Assembly: GCF_000425645.1 (NCBI RefSeq)
Contig: NZ_AUDV01000006.1
Coordinates: 248,001-312,000, forward strand
Direction of reading: 5' to 3'
DNA from: Gaetbulibacter saemankumensis DSM 17032
GTDB taxonomy: Bacteria; Bacteroidota; Bacteroidia; Flavobacteriales; Flavobacteriaceae
DNA: 64,000 bases
Shown: piece after piece, positions 47,875-56,413 of the stretch
Position numbering within the stretch: the first letter of the stretch is position 1
Layout of the letters: every line of letters starts with the position of its first letter
Notes under the pieces: model-generated
Told to the model about the DNA's origin: nothing
What the model saw: the letters and a program-made list of their open reading frames with translations, nothing else
The model's database searches: none
Made by a program: the position numbers and the translations under genes

Positions 47875-48429
47875 ATGAAAAAAGTATTTATTACCCTTAC
47901 TACCCTAACTTTAATTTTTAGCAGTTGTAAAAAACAAGATCCGTTTAAAATCTCTAAACATCATGTTGGATTATTAACAGACTCAACTCAGGTTAAAGAT
48001 TTAAGTGCCATCTTTAAAAACGATTCGGTTTCAAAATTTATAGTAGGAAATAGTTTTTCTACTAGCAAAACCAATATCGATATCTTGGATAAGGAAGGCA
48101 ACAAACTTCTGGTTTTAACACCAGCTCGTGCTTTAGACTCTACCTCTGTTATTAGAAATGTTCAGATTGCAGATGCTCGCTATAAAACAGACAAGAACAT
48201 ATCGTCATTAAGCACCTTTAAAGACATTAGCGAGAATTATAAAATATCGAGAATTGATAATCTAATCAATTCGGTTGTGGTTACGGTGAATGAAATTAAT
48301 GCCAGCTTTACTATCGATAAAAAAGAGCTTCCGGCAAACCTTAGATTCGATATGAATATGAACATCGAAGCCACTCATATTCCAGATGATGCTAAATTGA
48401 AATATTTCTTTGTAAATTGGAATAACTAA
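47875..48429 (+). CDS. Lipoprotein of unknown function
   Basis: Unrecognised protein of 184 residues with signal peptide MKKVFITLTTLTLIFSSCKK (lipobox FSSC). The mature part contains DPFKISKHHVGLLTDSTQVKDL and the pattern IFKNDSV; SFSTSKTNIDILDKEGNKLLVLTP, then FKDISENYKISRIDNLINSVVVTVNEINASFTIDKKELP. It is mostly beta and likely periplasmic or outer-membrane linked. It ends one base into the next gene, so it is coupled to YitT. Function unknown. Confidence 0.78.
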   Translation: MKKVFITLTTLTLIFSSCKKQDPFKISKHHVGLLTDSTQVKDLSAIFKNDSVSKFIVGNSFSTSKTNIDILDKEGNKLLVLTPARALDSTSVIRNVQIADARYKTDKNISSLSTFKDISENYKISRIDNLINSVVVTVNEINASFTIDKKELPANLRFDMNMNIEATHIPDDAKLKYFFVNWNN

Positions 48430-49397
48430 TGAATCCATTCTTATCTAAAATACTAGTTGACCTAGCTCGGAAACGACTTGCCTCTAAGCAAGCCAAACCC
48501 GTCACGAAAAGACAAATAGTACCTTTAGTAAGAAATTTACAAGTAGAACTAGCACACGCCATAAAAGAATACGTATTCATAATTATTGGCGTGTTTTCGG
48601 CTGGATTCGGATTAAAATCCTTTTTATTACCAAACAATTTTATCGATGGTGGTGCTACGGGTATCTCGCTTCTATTAGAATACGTAACTCAATTAGAACT
48701 CAGCTACTTTTTAATACTGGTTAATTTACCCTTTTTAATCCTCGCATCCCGGACCATTAGCCTTAAATTTGCTGTTAAAAGTATTGCAGCTATTGCCTTT
48801 TTAGCTTTTGTAGTGCATTTTGTAGATTACCCAACCATCACAGAAGATAAATTATTAATTTCTGTGTTTGGTGGTTTCTTTTTAGGTTTAGGTATTGGCT
48901 TGTCTATGCGTGGTGGTAGCGTTATAGATGGCACCGAAGTATTAGCTATTTATTTAAGCAGAAAATTATCGCTAACTATTGGCGATATACTTCTCTTAAT
49001 AAATATTACTATATTTTCTGTGGGGGCCTATTTACTGTCTATTGAAACAGCTTTATATGCCATCCTAACCTATCTCGCAGCGGCAAAAACTGTAGATTTT
49101 GTAGTAGACGGGGTGGAAGAATACGTTGGGGTGACCATCATTTCTGAAAAACATGAGGAATTACGAATCATGTTAATCGAAAAATTACGACGTGCCTGTA
49201 CCATTTATTCGGGAAAAGGCGGCTATGGGCACCACGGTAAAAGCACCGAAAAAGACATCATTTACACGGTTGTGACCCGTTTAGAATTAGCTAAACTACA
49301 AACCGAAATTGACAAAATTGATCGAAAGGCATTTATAATAATGGGCATCGTGAAAGATTTAAAAGGTGGTATGATAAAAAGAAAACCATTAAAATAA
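48429..49397 (+). CDS. YitT family membrane protein
   Basis: 322 residues. After a basic cytoplasmic N-terminus, membrane helices include VFIIIGVFSAGFGLKSFLLP, SYFLILVNLPFLIL, AAIAFLAFVVHFV and FFLGLGIGLSMRGGSVIDGTEVLAIYLSRK, followed by a cytoplasmic DUF2179 domain (VTIISEKHEELRIMLIEKL, GKGGYGHHGKSTEKDIIYTVVTRLELAKLQ). The YitT family has this architecture; the transported or sensed molecule is unknown. The start overlaps the preceding stop (TAATG). Confidence 0.9.
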   Translation: MNPFLSKILVDLARKRLASKQAKPVTKRQIVPLVRNLQVELAHAIKEYVFIIIGVFSAGFGLKSFLLPNNFIDGGATGISLLLEYVTQLELSYFLILVNLPFLILASRTISLKFAVKSIAAIAFLAFVVHFVDYPTITEDKLLISVFGGFFLGLGIGLSMRGGSVIDGTEVLAIYLSRKLSLTIGDILLLINITIFSVGAYLLSIETALYAILTYLAAAKTVDFVVDGVEEYVGVTIISEKHEELRIMLIEKLRRACTIYSGKGGYGHHGKSTEKDIIYTVVTRLELAKLQTEIDKIDRKAFIIMGIVKDLKGGMIKRKPLK

Positions 49398-49763
49398 ATG
49401 AAAAAATATACCATACAAAACGATCCATTTGTAGTTCCAACTACCGATGGAAAGGTTATAAAAGAACATTTTGGACTTGCCAGCGACGGCAATGCTAATA
49501 TAAGTATAGCCCATATGAAGGCTCCTGCAGGCTGGAGTGAACCTTTTCAAACACCCGAATTTGATGAATATACCTTTATCATCAGCGGCAAAAAGCAATT
49601 TATTATTGGAGATGAAACCATTGTATTAGAAGCCGGACAATCTATAAGAATTGAAAAAAATACCCGAGTTCAATACTCAAATCCATTTACTGAAGTTTGT
49701 GAATATATTGCCATTTGCATGCCAGCTTTTTCAATCGATTCAGTAAACCGCGAAGACCTTTAA
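49398..49763 (+). CDS. Cupin-domain protein
   Basis: Single cupin barrel of 121 residues. The motifs FDEYTFIISGKKQFIIGDE and VLEAGQSIRIEKNTRVQYSNP correspond to cupin motifs 1 and 2. The expected metal-binding His residues are not obvious in motif 1, so the site may be non-metal or altered. It starts immediately after the YitT stop and the next gene starts immediately after its stop, so the three genes are one operon. Function unknown. Confidence 0.82.
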   Translation: MKKYTIQNDPFVVPTTDGKVIKEHFGLASDGNANISIAHMKAPAGWSEPFQTPEFDEYTFIISGKKQFIIGDETIVLEAGQSIRIEKNTRVQYSNPFTEVCEYIAICMPAFSIDSVNREDL

Positions 49764-50588
49764 ATGAATAATACCCTAGTAAAAACTATTGGAACACTTA
49801 TTAACACCGTAAGTTACCTAGCGCCTCAATACGCCGCGAAACTAGCCGTAAACATCTTTTCTACACCACAAAAAGGCAAACTGCAGCCCGATGAATCAAA
49901 CTATTTAAAATCGGCCAAACAACAGGATTTTATGTATGATGATATTGCGATTAGAACCTACCTCTGGGCTGGAAGAAAAGAAACTATTCTGCTGGTACAT
50001 GGGTGGGAAAGCAATACCTACAGATGGCGGGATTTAATAGAATTATTAATAGCTCAGGATTACAATATTGTAGCTTTAGATGCGCCAGGGCATGGTAAAT
50101 CTGGACATAAAACTTTTAATGCCGTTTTATATTCCGAATGCATTAATATGATTGCGCAACAATTCGATATACATATTATAATTGGACATTCTATAGGTGG
50201 TACGGCTTCCGCCCTAGCCACTAACAATCATAATTTAAATATTGATAAGCTCATACTCTTGGGGGCACCTTCAAACTTTGATGAAGTGATTGATAATTAT
50301 GTAAAAATTATGGGCTACAACAAAAAGGTTACCAAGGCTATGGACGCCTATTACATGAAACATTTTGGCAAACTCCCAAGCTTTTATTCTATAAAAAACT
50401 TTTCAGACAAATTAACTGCCGAAGGCCTCATTATACATGATAAGAAAGACCGGATTATTTCTTATCGCGATGCTTTACACATTCATAAACATTACAAAAA
50501 TTCTAAACTGGTAAAGACCCAAGGCTTCGGTCATGGACTAAAAAATGAGGTCATTTATAATCATATATTAGAATTCCTTAACGCCTAG
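49764..50588 (+). CDS. Alpha/beta hydrolase
   Basis: Alpha/beta-hydrolase fold of 274 residues. Oxyanion motif VHGWESNTYRW near residue 78, strand VALDAPGHGKSGHKT, nucleophile elbow IGHSIGGTASALA (GHSIGG), acid in LIIHDKKDRIISYRDA and the catalytic His in GFGHGLKNE. The substrate is unknown. The N-terminal segment (LVKTIGTLINTVSYLAPQYAAKLAVNIFS) is amphipathic and may touch membrane. Starts at the end of the cupin gene. Confidence 0.88.
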   Translation: MNNTLVKTIGTLINTVSYLAPQYAAKLAVNIFSTPQKGKLQPDESNYLKSAKQQDFMYDDIAIRTYLWAGRKETILLVHGWESNTYRWRDLIELLIAQDYNIVALDAPGHGKSGHKTFNAVLYSECINMIAQQFDIHIIIGHSIGGTASALATNNHNLNIDKLILLGAPSNFDEVIDNYVKIMGYNKKVTKAMDAYYMKHFGKLPSFYSIKNFSDKLTAEGLIIHDKKDRIISYRDALHIHKHYKNSKLVKTQGFGHGLKNEVIYNHILEFLNA

Positions 50589-50613
50589 ATTTGTTGTATT
50601 TTTGTCAACAAAT
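50589..50613 (+). promoter_or_regulatory. Promoter with 8-bp inverted repeat before rluF
   Basis: TATTTTTG (50597-50604) fits the -7 consensus. It is flanked exactly by ATTTGTTG (50589-50596) and CAACAAAT (50606-50613), an operator-like dyad. No -33 TTG is visible. Confidence 0.5.
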
Positions 50614-50630
50614 TTGAAGGTCGCTATATT

Positions 50631-51443
50631 ATGTCGCAAGAATTAAAACGTATTAATAAATATTTAAGTGAAGTTGGCTATTGCTCACGCCGTGAAGCCG
50701 ACAAACTTATCGATGCAGGTCGGGTTACTATAAATGGGGACGTTCCGGAAATGGGTACAAAGATAGCACCCGGCGATGTGGTTCATGTTGATGGAAAAGA
50801 AGTCAAAAACACCAAAGAACATTTCGTATATCTGGCCTTTAATAAACCTGTAGGCATTGTTTGTACTACCGATACGAGTGTGGAGAAAGACAACATTATC
50901 GACTATATTAACTACCCGAAACGTATTTTCCCTATTGGTCGGTTAGACAAACCTAGTGAGGGACTCATACTTTTAACCGACGACGGCGATATTGTAAATA
51001 AAATTCTGCGCGCCAGTAACAATCACGAAAAAGAATACATCGTAACCGTAGACAAACCTATTTCTCAAACCTTTATTGAGCGGATGGCCGGTGGTATTTA
51101 TTTGGAAGATTTAAAGAAAACCACCAACAAATGTAAGGTCGAAAAGCTAAGTACTTACGAGTTTAAAATTATACTAACACAAGGATTGAACCGCCAGATT
51201 CGTCGTATGTGTGCGTATTTAAACTACGAAGTACAGACCCTAAAACGTGTTCGTATTATGAACATTAAATTAGACACCCCTGTTGGGAAATACCGAGAAC
51301 TTACCAAAGAAGAGTTTAGCGAGTTAAATAGGTTAATTAGTACCTCAACCAAAGTCTTCAAACCTAAAACAGAAAGACGCCCCAGTAATTCTGAAAGACC
51401 ACAACAAAAGGACAGAAAACCTCCTAAACGCAGGAAGCGATAA
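50631..51443 (+). CDS. Pseudouridine synthase of the RluB/E/F family (RluF-like)
   Basis: RNA-modifying enzyme that makes pseudouridine in 23S rRNA or tRNA. An S4 RNA-binding domain (residues ~5-60: RINKYLSEVGYCSRREADKLIDAGRVTINGDV) precedes the catalytic domain with FPIGRLDKPSEGLILLTDDGDI (catalytic Asp in GRLD), KEYIVTVDKPI, LTQGLNRQIRRMCAYL. A basic, Pro/Arg-rich tail begins near 242. 270 residues. Best match RluF-like because of NKPVGIVCTT and QGLNRQIRRM; the exact target uridine is not certain. Confidence 0.88.
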   Translation: MSQELKRINKYLSEVGYCSRREADKLIDAGRVTINGDVPEMGTKIAPGDVVHVDGKEVKNTKEHFVYLAFNKPVGIVCTTDTSVEKDNIIDYINYPKRIFPIGRLDKPSEGLILLTDDGDIVNKILRASNNHEKEYIVTVDKPISQTFIERMAGGIYLEDLKKTTNKCKVEKLSTYEFKIILTQGLNRQIRRMCAYLNYEVQTLKRVRIMNIKLDTPVGKYRELTKEEFSELNRLISTSTKVFKPKTERRPSNSERPQQKDRKPPKRRKR

Positions 51444-51476
51444 AAAAAGCAGCATGAAAACATGCTGCTTTTTTAT
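51444..51476. terminator. Bidirectional terminator between rluF-like gene and folD
   Basis: Stem AAGCAGCATG / CATGCTGCTT with an AAAA loop, A and T flanks. It lies between convergent genes. Confidence 0.93.
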
Positions 51477-51495
51477 TATATAAAGTTAGATATGT

Positions 51496-52371
51496 CTATC
51501 CGTGTCTTTCTCTTGCTAATAAGGTGTTTTTAAGAAGCATGGCAATGGTCATCGGTCCTACACCCCCAGGCACCGGCGTAATATAGCTTGCTTTTGGGCT
51601 CACGCTTGCAAAATCGACATCACCTGCTAAACGATACCCCGCTTTTTTGGTCTCGTCTGGTACGCGTGTAATTCCCACATCGATAATGACAACACCATCT
51701 TTAACCATATCACCCGTTAAGTATTCTGAAATACCTATCGCAGCTACGATAATATCGGCACTACGTGTAATGTCTGCTAAGTTTTTAGTACGGCTGTGAA
51801 CCACCGTTACCGTGGCATCACCAGCCTTACGTTTCTGGCTCATTAAGATACTCATGGGGCGACCAACAATATGGCTTCTTCCCATAACTACCACATTCTT
51901 ACCTGAGGTTTCCACGTCGTAGCGCTCTAATAATTCTAAAATCCCGAAAGGTGTTGCCGGAAGAAAAGTTGGTAAATCCAAGGCCATTCTCCCTACGTTT
52001 GTAGGATGAAATCCGTCGACATCTTTATCAGGATCGATGGCCATTAATACCTTTTGCTCATCAATGTGTTTTGGTAATGGTAACTGTACTATAAATCCAT
52101 CGATATCGTCATTCGTATTTAACTCCTGAATTTTTTCAAGTAAAACCGCTTCTGTGGTTTCTTCAGGTAAATCGATTAGAGTCGAGTTAAAACCAATTTT
52201 CTCGCAAGCCTTTACTTTAGCATTTACGTAAGTCATACTGGCGCCATCGGTTCCAACTAGAATTGCTGCTAAATGTGGTGTTTTTTCACCGTTAGCAACC
52301 ATCTTACTAACCTCAACAGCAATCTCTTCTTTAATATCGTTACTAACTTTTTTTCCGTCTAAAATTGTCAT
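51496..52371 (-). CDS. folD: Methylene-THF dehydrogenase / methenyl-THF cyclohydrolase
   Basis: Bifunctional enzyme interconverting methylene-, methenyl- and formyl-tetrahydrofolate in one-carbon metabolism. Motifs: [22 protein letters not shown] (catalytic Lys in YxxxK), [44 protein letters not shown] and [14 protein letters not shown]. 291 residues, normal length. Transcribed from the minus strand; ffh lies 47 bp upstream of its start. Confidence 0.96.
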   Translation of the reverse strand: MTILDGKKVSNDIKEEIAVEVSKMVANGEKTPHLAAILVGTDGASMTYVNAKVKACEKIGFNSTLIDLPEETTEAVLLEKIQELNTNDDIDGFIVQLPLPKHIDEQKVLMAIDPDKDVDGFHPTNVGRMALDLPTFLPATPFGILELLERYDVETSGKNVVVMGRSHIVGRPMSILMSQKRKAGDATVTVVHSRTKNLADITRSADIIVAAIGISEYLTGDMVKDGVVIIDVGITRVPDETKKAGYRLAGDVDFASVSPKASYITPVPGGVGPMTIAMLLKNTLLARERHG

Positions 52372-52418
52372 CTTTTAGGATTTAAGTACCTGTTTATATT
52401 ATTTTAATTCTTCTAAAA

Positions 52419-53747
52419 TTAACGCATGCCTTTCATCATGCTCATCATTTTTTTAGCACCTCCACCCTGCATCATCTTCATCATTTTGCTCATCTGGTTG
52501 AACTGCTTTAACAACTGGTTTACCTGTTGTACCGAAGTCCCTGATCCTTTACCAATACGTTTCTTTCTGCTGGCATTTATAATGGAAGGATTACTTCTTT
52601 CCAGAGGTGTCATAGAATGAATAATGGCTTCAATACCTTTAAAGGCATCATCATCAATATCTACATCTTTCAACATTTTGCTGGCTCCAGGAATCATCCC
52701 CATCAGGTCTTTCATGTTCCCCATTTTCTTAATCTGCTGAATCTGATTTAAGAAATCGTCGAAACCAAATTGATTTTTAGCAATTTTCTTTTGAAGTTTA
52801 CGAGCTTCTTCTTCATCGAACTGTTCCTGAGCACGTTCTACTAAAGACACGACATCACCCATTCCAAGAATACGATCGGCCATACGTGATGGATAGAACA
52901 CATCAATCGCGTCCATCTTCTCACCTGTACCAATAAACTTGATTGGCTTATTAACTACCGATTTAATTGAAATAGCCGCACCACCGCGTGTATCACCATC
53001 TAATTTCGTAAGAATCACACCATCGAAATTCAACACATCGTTAAAGGCCTTAGCCGTATTAACCGCATCCTGCCCCGTCATAGAATCCACTACGAATAAA
53101 GTCTCCTGTGGTTGAACGGCTTTATGAATATTCGAAATTTCGGTCATCATTGCCTCATCTACAGCTAAACGACCTGCGGTATCTATAATTACGACATTAA
53201 ATCCATTAGCTTTCGCATGAGCAATACCTGCCTGTGCAATGGCTACCGGATCTGAATTTCCTTTATCGCTATAAACCTCTACACCTATTTGATCACCAAC
53301 AACATGTAACTGATCGATGGCCGCCGGACGATACACATCACAAGCCACTAATAAAGGTTTCTTTGTTTTCTTATTTTTCAGAAAATTAGCAAGCTTACCT
53401 GAAAATGTAGTTTTACCAGACCCCTGTAAACCCGACATTAAAATAATGCTAGGTGCACCAGAAAGATTAATACCTTCGGCATCACCTCCCATAAGTTCGG
53501 TTAACTCATCTTTTACAATTTTCACCATTAACTGCCCAGGCTGCAATGTCGTTAGTACATTCTGACCTAATGCTTTTTCTTTTACCGTATTGGTGAATTG
53601 TTTAGCTATTTTAAAGTTAACATCGGCATCGAGTAAAGCACGTCTTACTTCTTTTAAGGTTTCCGCTACATTAACTTCGGTAATACTTCCATGCCCCTTA
53701 AGTACGTGTAAGGCTTTATCTAATTTATCGCTTAAATTATTAAACAT
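52419..53747 (-). CDS. ffh: Signal recognition particle protein Ffh (SRP54)
   Basis: GTPase that targets nascent membrane proteins to FtsY and SecYEG. NG domain: MSGLQGSGKTTFSGKLANFL, ACDVYRPAAIDQL, IDTAGRLAVDEAMM and TKLDGDTRGGAAISI. The C-terminal M domain is Met-rich (FNQMSKMMKMMQGGGAKKMMSMM), which binds signal peptides and 4.5S RNA. 442 residues. A -7-like element TAAATTTG lies at 53781-53774 on the minus strand. The 4.5S RNA gene was not found in this window. Confidence 0.97.
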   Translation of the reverse strand: MFNNLSDKLDKALHVLKGHGSITEVNVAETLKEVRRALLDADVNFKIAKQFTNTVKEKALGQNVLTTLQPGQLMVKIVKDELTELMGGDAEGINLSGAPSIILMSGLQGSGKTTFSGKLANFLKNKKTKKPLLVACDVYRPAAIDQLHVVGDQIGVEVYSDKGNSDPVAIAQAGIAHAKANGFNVVIIDTAGRLAVDEAMMTEISNIHKAVQPQETLFVVDSMTGQDAVNTAKAFNDVLNFDGVILTKLDGDTRGGAAISIKSVVNKPIKFIGTGEKMDAIDVFYPSRMADRILGMGDVVSLVERAQEQFDEEEARKLQKKIAKNQFGFDDFLNQIQQIKKMGNMKDLMGMIPGASKMLKDVDIDDDAFKGIEAIIHSMTPLERSNPSIINASRKKRIGKGSGTSVQQVNQLLKQFNQMSKMMKMMQGGGAKKMMSMMKGMR

Positions 53748-53829
53748 AATTTCTATTCAAATTTTAAGAAGTGCAAATTTAGTGATTTGCTGTGTATTAT
53801 AGAAGTAAGAACTGGTAAAATGTACGAAC

Positions 53830-53867
53830 AAAAAAAGGGCTGTCAAATGGATATTTTTGACAGCCCT
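53830..53867 (-). terminator. Terminator of the repeat lipoprotein gene
   Basis: Stem GGGCTGTCAAA / TTTGACAGCCC. On the minus strand it is followed by a seven-U run. It lies between the lipoprotein gene and ffh, both on the minus strand. Confidence 0.9.
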
Positions 53868-53940
53868 AAATAAAGGAAACCTGCTTATTAAATTAACCTA
53901 ACCAACCAAATCAGCTCAGTTTCCTTACACCAAAACATAA

Positions 53941-55713
53941 TTAATTTTTTCTATCAAGTACTAATACACTTTCTACTGTTCCGGTAGAACTAAAATCTTT
54001 TAATTCTATTCGCGTACTTGAAACTGATGTTATTTTATATCTGTGATTTAAGTAGCTAAATGGTGCTTCCGAACCAAAACGTAAGCCTAATCTTAAACCA
54101 TCATTTCTATAAATTAACCAAGATCCTTTATTTACCACCACATTTTCGGCATTGGTTACTTTTAAATATCCGCTAATAAGAAAACTAATGGTATGATTCA
54201 TAAAGGTATCTGTATTAATGTTCGAACCAGATTCTGCATTTTCATAAGCCGCTACAACCCAGTCGCCCGCCGCGAGTACATTTGAAATCTCAAGCACATC
54301 ACCATCACCTTCAGGACAATGTCTTTCTAAAATCATTTTATTATCCTTGTTACCAACACCTTCTAATTTTATTAATCCCGGTTCTAAGAAAGTAATTAAC
54401 CATTCTAACTGTAATCTCGGACGATTAACCAATGTTATTTGAAGTACAAACCCTGCATTGGTTTTAACCACATTATACACACCTGCCACTAACTCGCCAT
54501 TTACTCGTATTTTAACGATATTATTCTCGAAGAATTTTAATGGCGTACCAATATATTCATCTTCACTATTACTATCATCAACTTTTAATTCATCGACTCT
54601 CCAGTAACACTGTTGCAGATAATTATGAATGCGTTCCAAAGTAATCCCTAAATCGATTTCACAATTTTTCTTTAAAATTGCGCGGTTACCTCCTTCTCGG
54701 AACAATTTAATTTTTCCTGGCTCAATTTCATAAACAAACCATTCCAGAGTAAAGTCTACTAGGGTTTCAAATTGTAAGTTAATAACTGCGCCATGATCGG
54801 TAACGTTTGTACTCCAAGTACCAGTAAGCATTGCGCCACCTCTTGCAAATACATTTACGATATTATCTTCTTTAAAAACCATACCATACTCACGGTACTT
54901 ATCATCTAAACTTTCTTCATTTCGCTTAAATTCGTAAACAATCCAAGGACAAGTTTTTAGTATATTATCTAAACGTTCTTTTGTGAAATCGTGATCACCA
55001 TAGTCGTTATCATCATCTTCATCACAAGCATTTTTAGCCTCTTCGATAGCTGCTTGTAATTCCATATTATTATTAACAACGATTTCAGATCCATCAGCTA
55101 ACTCCATGGTAACAGGAAATTCTAAACTCGCAAACACATCACCTATTTTAACACGCTCGATAAAACGATGTAATTGTCTATCTCCCTCAACATTCACTAC
55201 ATCAATTACCTGAAAATCGGTATCGTAAACAGCAAAAGAAAGTGGATACTGAAAGTCGATACATTCAATATCATCATCTTCTTCATTCTCGCCATAACAG
55301 GCTTCAACAAGTGCGTGTAACTCTTCTTTACTATTAATAGTAATTTCGGTATAATTGGAAGTCATAACGGTTATAGGGAACACTATGCTTAATATATCAT
55401 CATTACCATCAAACTCTTTAACAATGGCTTCAATAACTTTATAATCTGCTTCAGAGTCGACTATTATTTCTAGTCCGTTAACCACAACGGTCACTGGCAA
55501 TTCAACAGACAAACAACTTGCTTTATCAATAACGTTGTCTTGAGAACCATCTAAGGTACTCGTAGCACTAATTAATACGGTAAGTTCTGTATCTGATGTT
55601 AATGCTTCAGACTCTTGTGCTGAAGTGATATCAACCACTTCCTCCTGACAGGAAGTAAAAAATAAAAGGGCAAAAAAAGGAACTAGTAAAAATGTTCTTA
55701 ACATAGTTTTCAT
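53941..55713 (-). CDS. Repeat lipoprotein (four short N-terminal repeats and three lipocalin-like repeats), ECF-sigma linked
   Basis: Unrecognised exported lipoprotein. I use ATG 55713, giving the signal peptide MKTMLRTFLLVPFFALLFFTSC (lipobox Cys); ATG 55737 adds eight residues and is possible. The mature part has four ~40-residue repeats whose common pattern is SxxFPhTh...G.EIhhN...EL; the starts are near residues 67, 107, 151 and 195. An acidic stretch (DEDDDNDYGDHD) follows, then three ~115-residue units each opening with W[I/R/V]V[Y/D/A] after a C or G (CPWIVYEF, CYWRVDEL, GDWVVAAY), resembling lipocalin-like barrels. It is divergent from the ECF sigma gene and shares a promoter motif with fecR. 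Surface-linked role inferred only. Confidence 0.78.
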   Translation of the reverse strand: MKTMLRTFLLVPFFALLFFTSCQEEVVDITSAQESEALTSDTELTVLISATSTLDGSQDNVIDKASCLSVELPVTVVVNGLEIIVDSEADYKVIEAIVKEFDGNDDILSIVFPITVMTSNYTEITINSKEELHALVEACYGENEEDDDIECIDFQYPLSFAVYDTDFQVIDVVNVEGDRQLHRFIERVKIGDVFASLEFPVTMELADGSEIVVNNNMELQAAIEEAKNACDEDDDNDYGDHDFTKERLDNILKTCPWIVYEFKRNEESLDDKYREYGMVFKEDNIVNVFARGGAMLTGTWSTNVTDHGAVINLQFETLVDFTLEWFVYEIEPGKIKLFREGGNRAILKKNCEIDLGITLERIHNYLQQCYWRVDELKVDDSNSEDEYIGTPLKFFENNIVKIRVNGELVAGVYNVVKTNAGFVLQITLVNRPRLQLEWLITFLEPGLIKLEGVGNKDNKMILERHCPEGDGDVLEISNVLAAGDWVVAAYENAESGSNINTDTFMNHTISFLISGYLKVTNAENVVVNKGSWLIYRNDGLRLGLRFGSEAPFSYLNHRYKITSVSSTRIELKDFSSTGTVESVLVLDRKN

Positions 55714-55753
55714 GATATTCGTTTTTGGGTTATACATAGCGTTTTGTTTATAA

Positions 55754-55783
55754 AACAGGATAACTTTAAAAATTCCTACCCTG
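55754..55783 (-). promoter_or_regulatory. ECF-sigma promoter motif of the repeat lipoprotein gene
   Basis: On the minus strand GGGTAGGAA, 15 nt, then TGTT. The same motif with the same spacing lies before fecR. The implied start is about 10 bp before ATG 55737 or 34 bp before ATG 55713. Confidence 0.6.
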
Positions 55784-55826
55784 TATTCCGATTTTTTTTA
55801 ATTTAGTCCTTCCAACTACTTATTAT

Positions 55827-56342
55827 ATGGCGAAACAGCTACAAAAAAACATCTGCGAGGAGCACATGTTTTCATCAATATTTAATAAATACTCTAAAGA
55901 TTTACACAATTTTCTTTACTATAAATTTGGAGATCAACTCAATCCAAAAGACAAAGTTCAGGACGCCTTTATCAAATTATGGGAAAACTGTAAAAAGGTT
56001 ACACCCGACAAAGCGAAAAGTTATGTTTTCACAACCGCTAATAATTTAATGCTTAATGAAGCTGCTCATCAAAAAGTGGTTTTAAAACATCAGCAAACAA
56101 AACCAAAAAAGGTAACCAATGAAAATCCTGAATTCTTAATGCAGGAAAGCGAGTATAATGTTAAATTACAAAAGGCACTTAGTAATTTAACAGAGGCGCA
56201 ACGGGAAGCCTTTATGATGAATCGGGTTGAAGGGAAACGTTTTAAAGAAATAGCCGAATTACTCGATATTTCAACAAAAGCAGTTGAAAAACGTATATAT
56301 GGAGCCTTAGAAAAACTAAGAAAAGACATTAAAGAACTGTAA
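55827..56342 (+). CDS. ECF-type RNA polymerase sigma factor (FecI-like)
   Basis: Sigma factor of 171 residues with region 2 (IFNKYSKDLHNFLYYKFG, PKDKVQDAFIKLWENC) and region 4 (LTEAQREAFMMNRVEGKRFKEIAELLDISTKAVEKRIYGAL). No region 1 or 3. It is followed by its FecR-type anti-sigma factor and an STN-domain TonB receptor, the classical signalling trio in which a ligand at the receptor releases sigma. The gene itself lacks the GGGTAGGAA motif found at fecR and at the lipoprotein gene, so these are its likely targets. Confidence 0.92.
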   Translation: MAKQLQKNICEEHMFSSIFNKYSKDLHNFLYYKFGDQLNPKDKVQDAFIKLWENCKKVTPDKAKSYVFTTANNLMLNEAAHQKVVLKHQQTKPKKVTNENPEFLMQESEYNVKLQKALSNLTEAQREAFMMNRVEGKRFKEIAELLDISTKAVEKRIYGALEKLRKDIKEL

Positions 56343-56365
56343 CTTTTAGAAAAATATTTTTTTTA

Positions 56366-56394
56366 AGGGTAGGAAAAAATAAAAGTGAATTGTT
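56366..56394 (+). promoter_or_regulatory. ECF-sigma promoter motif of fecR
   Basis: AGGGTAGGAA followed by 15 nt and TGTT, at about 20 bp before the fecR ATG. It matches the motif on the minus strand before the repeat lipoprotein gene, including TAAA in the spacer. Confidence 0.6.
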
Positions 56395-56413
56395 ATATAG
56401 TTGTATATAAATC

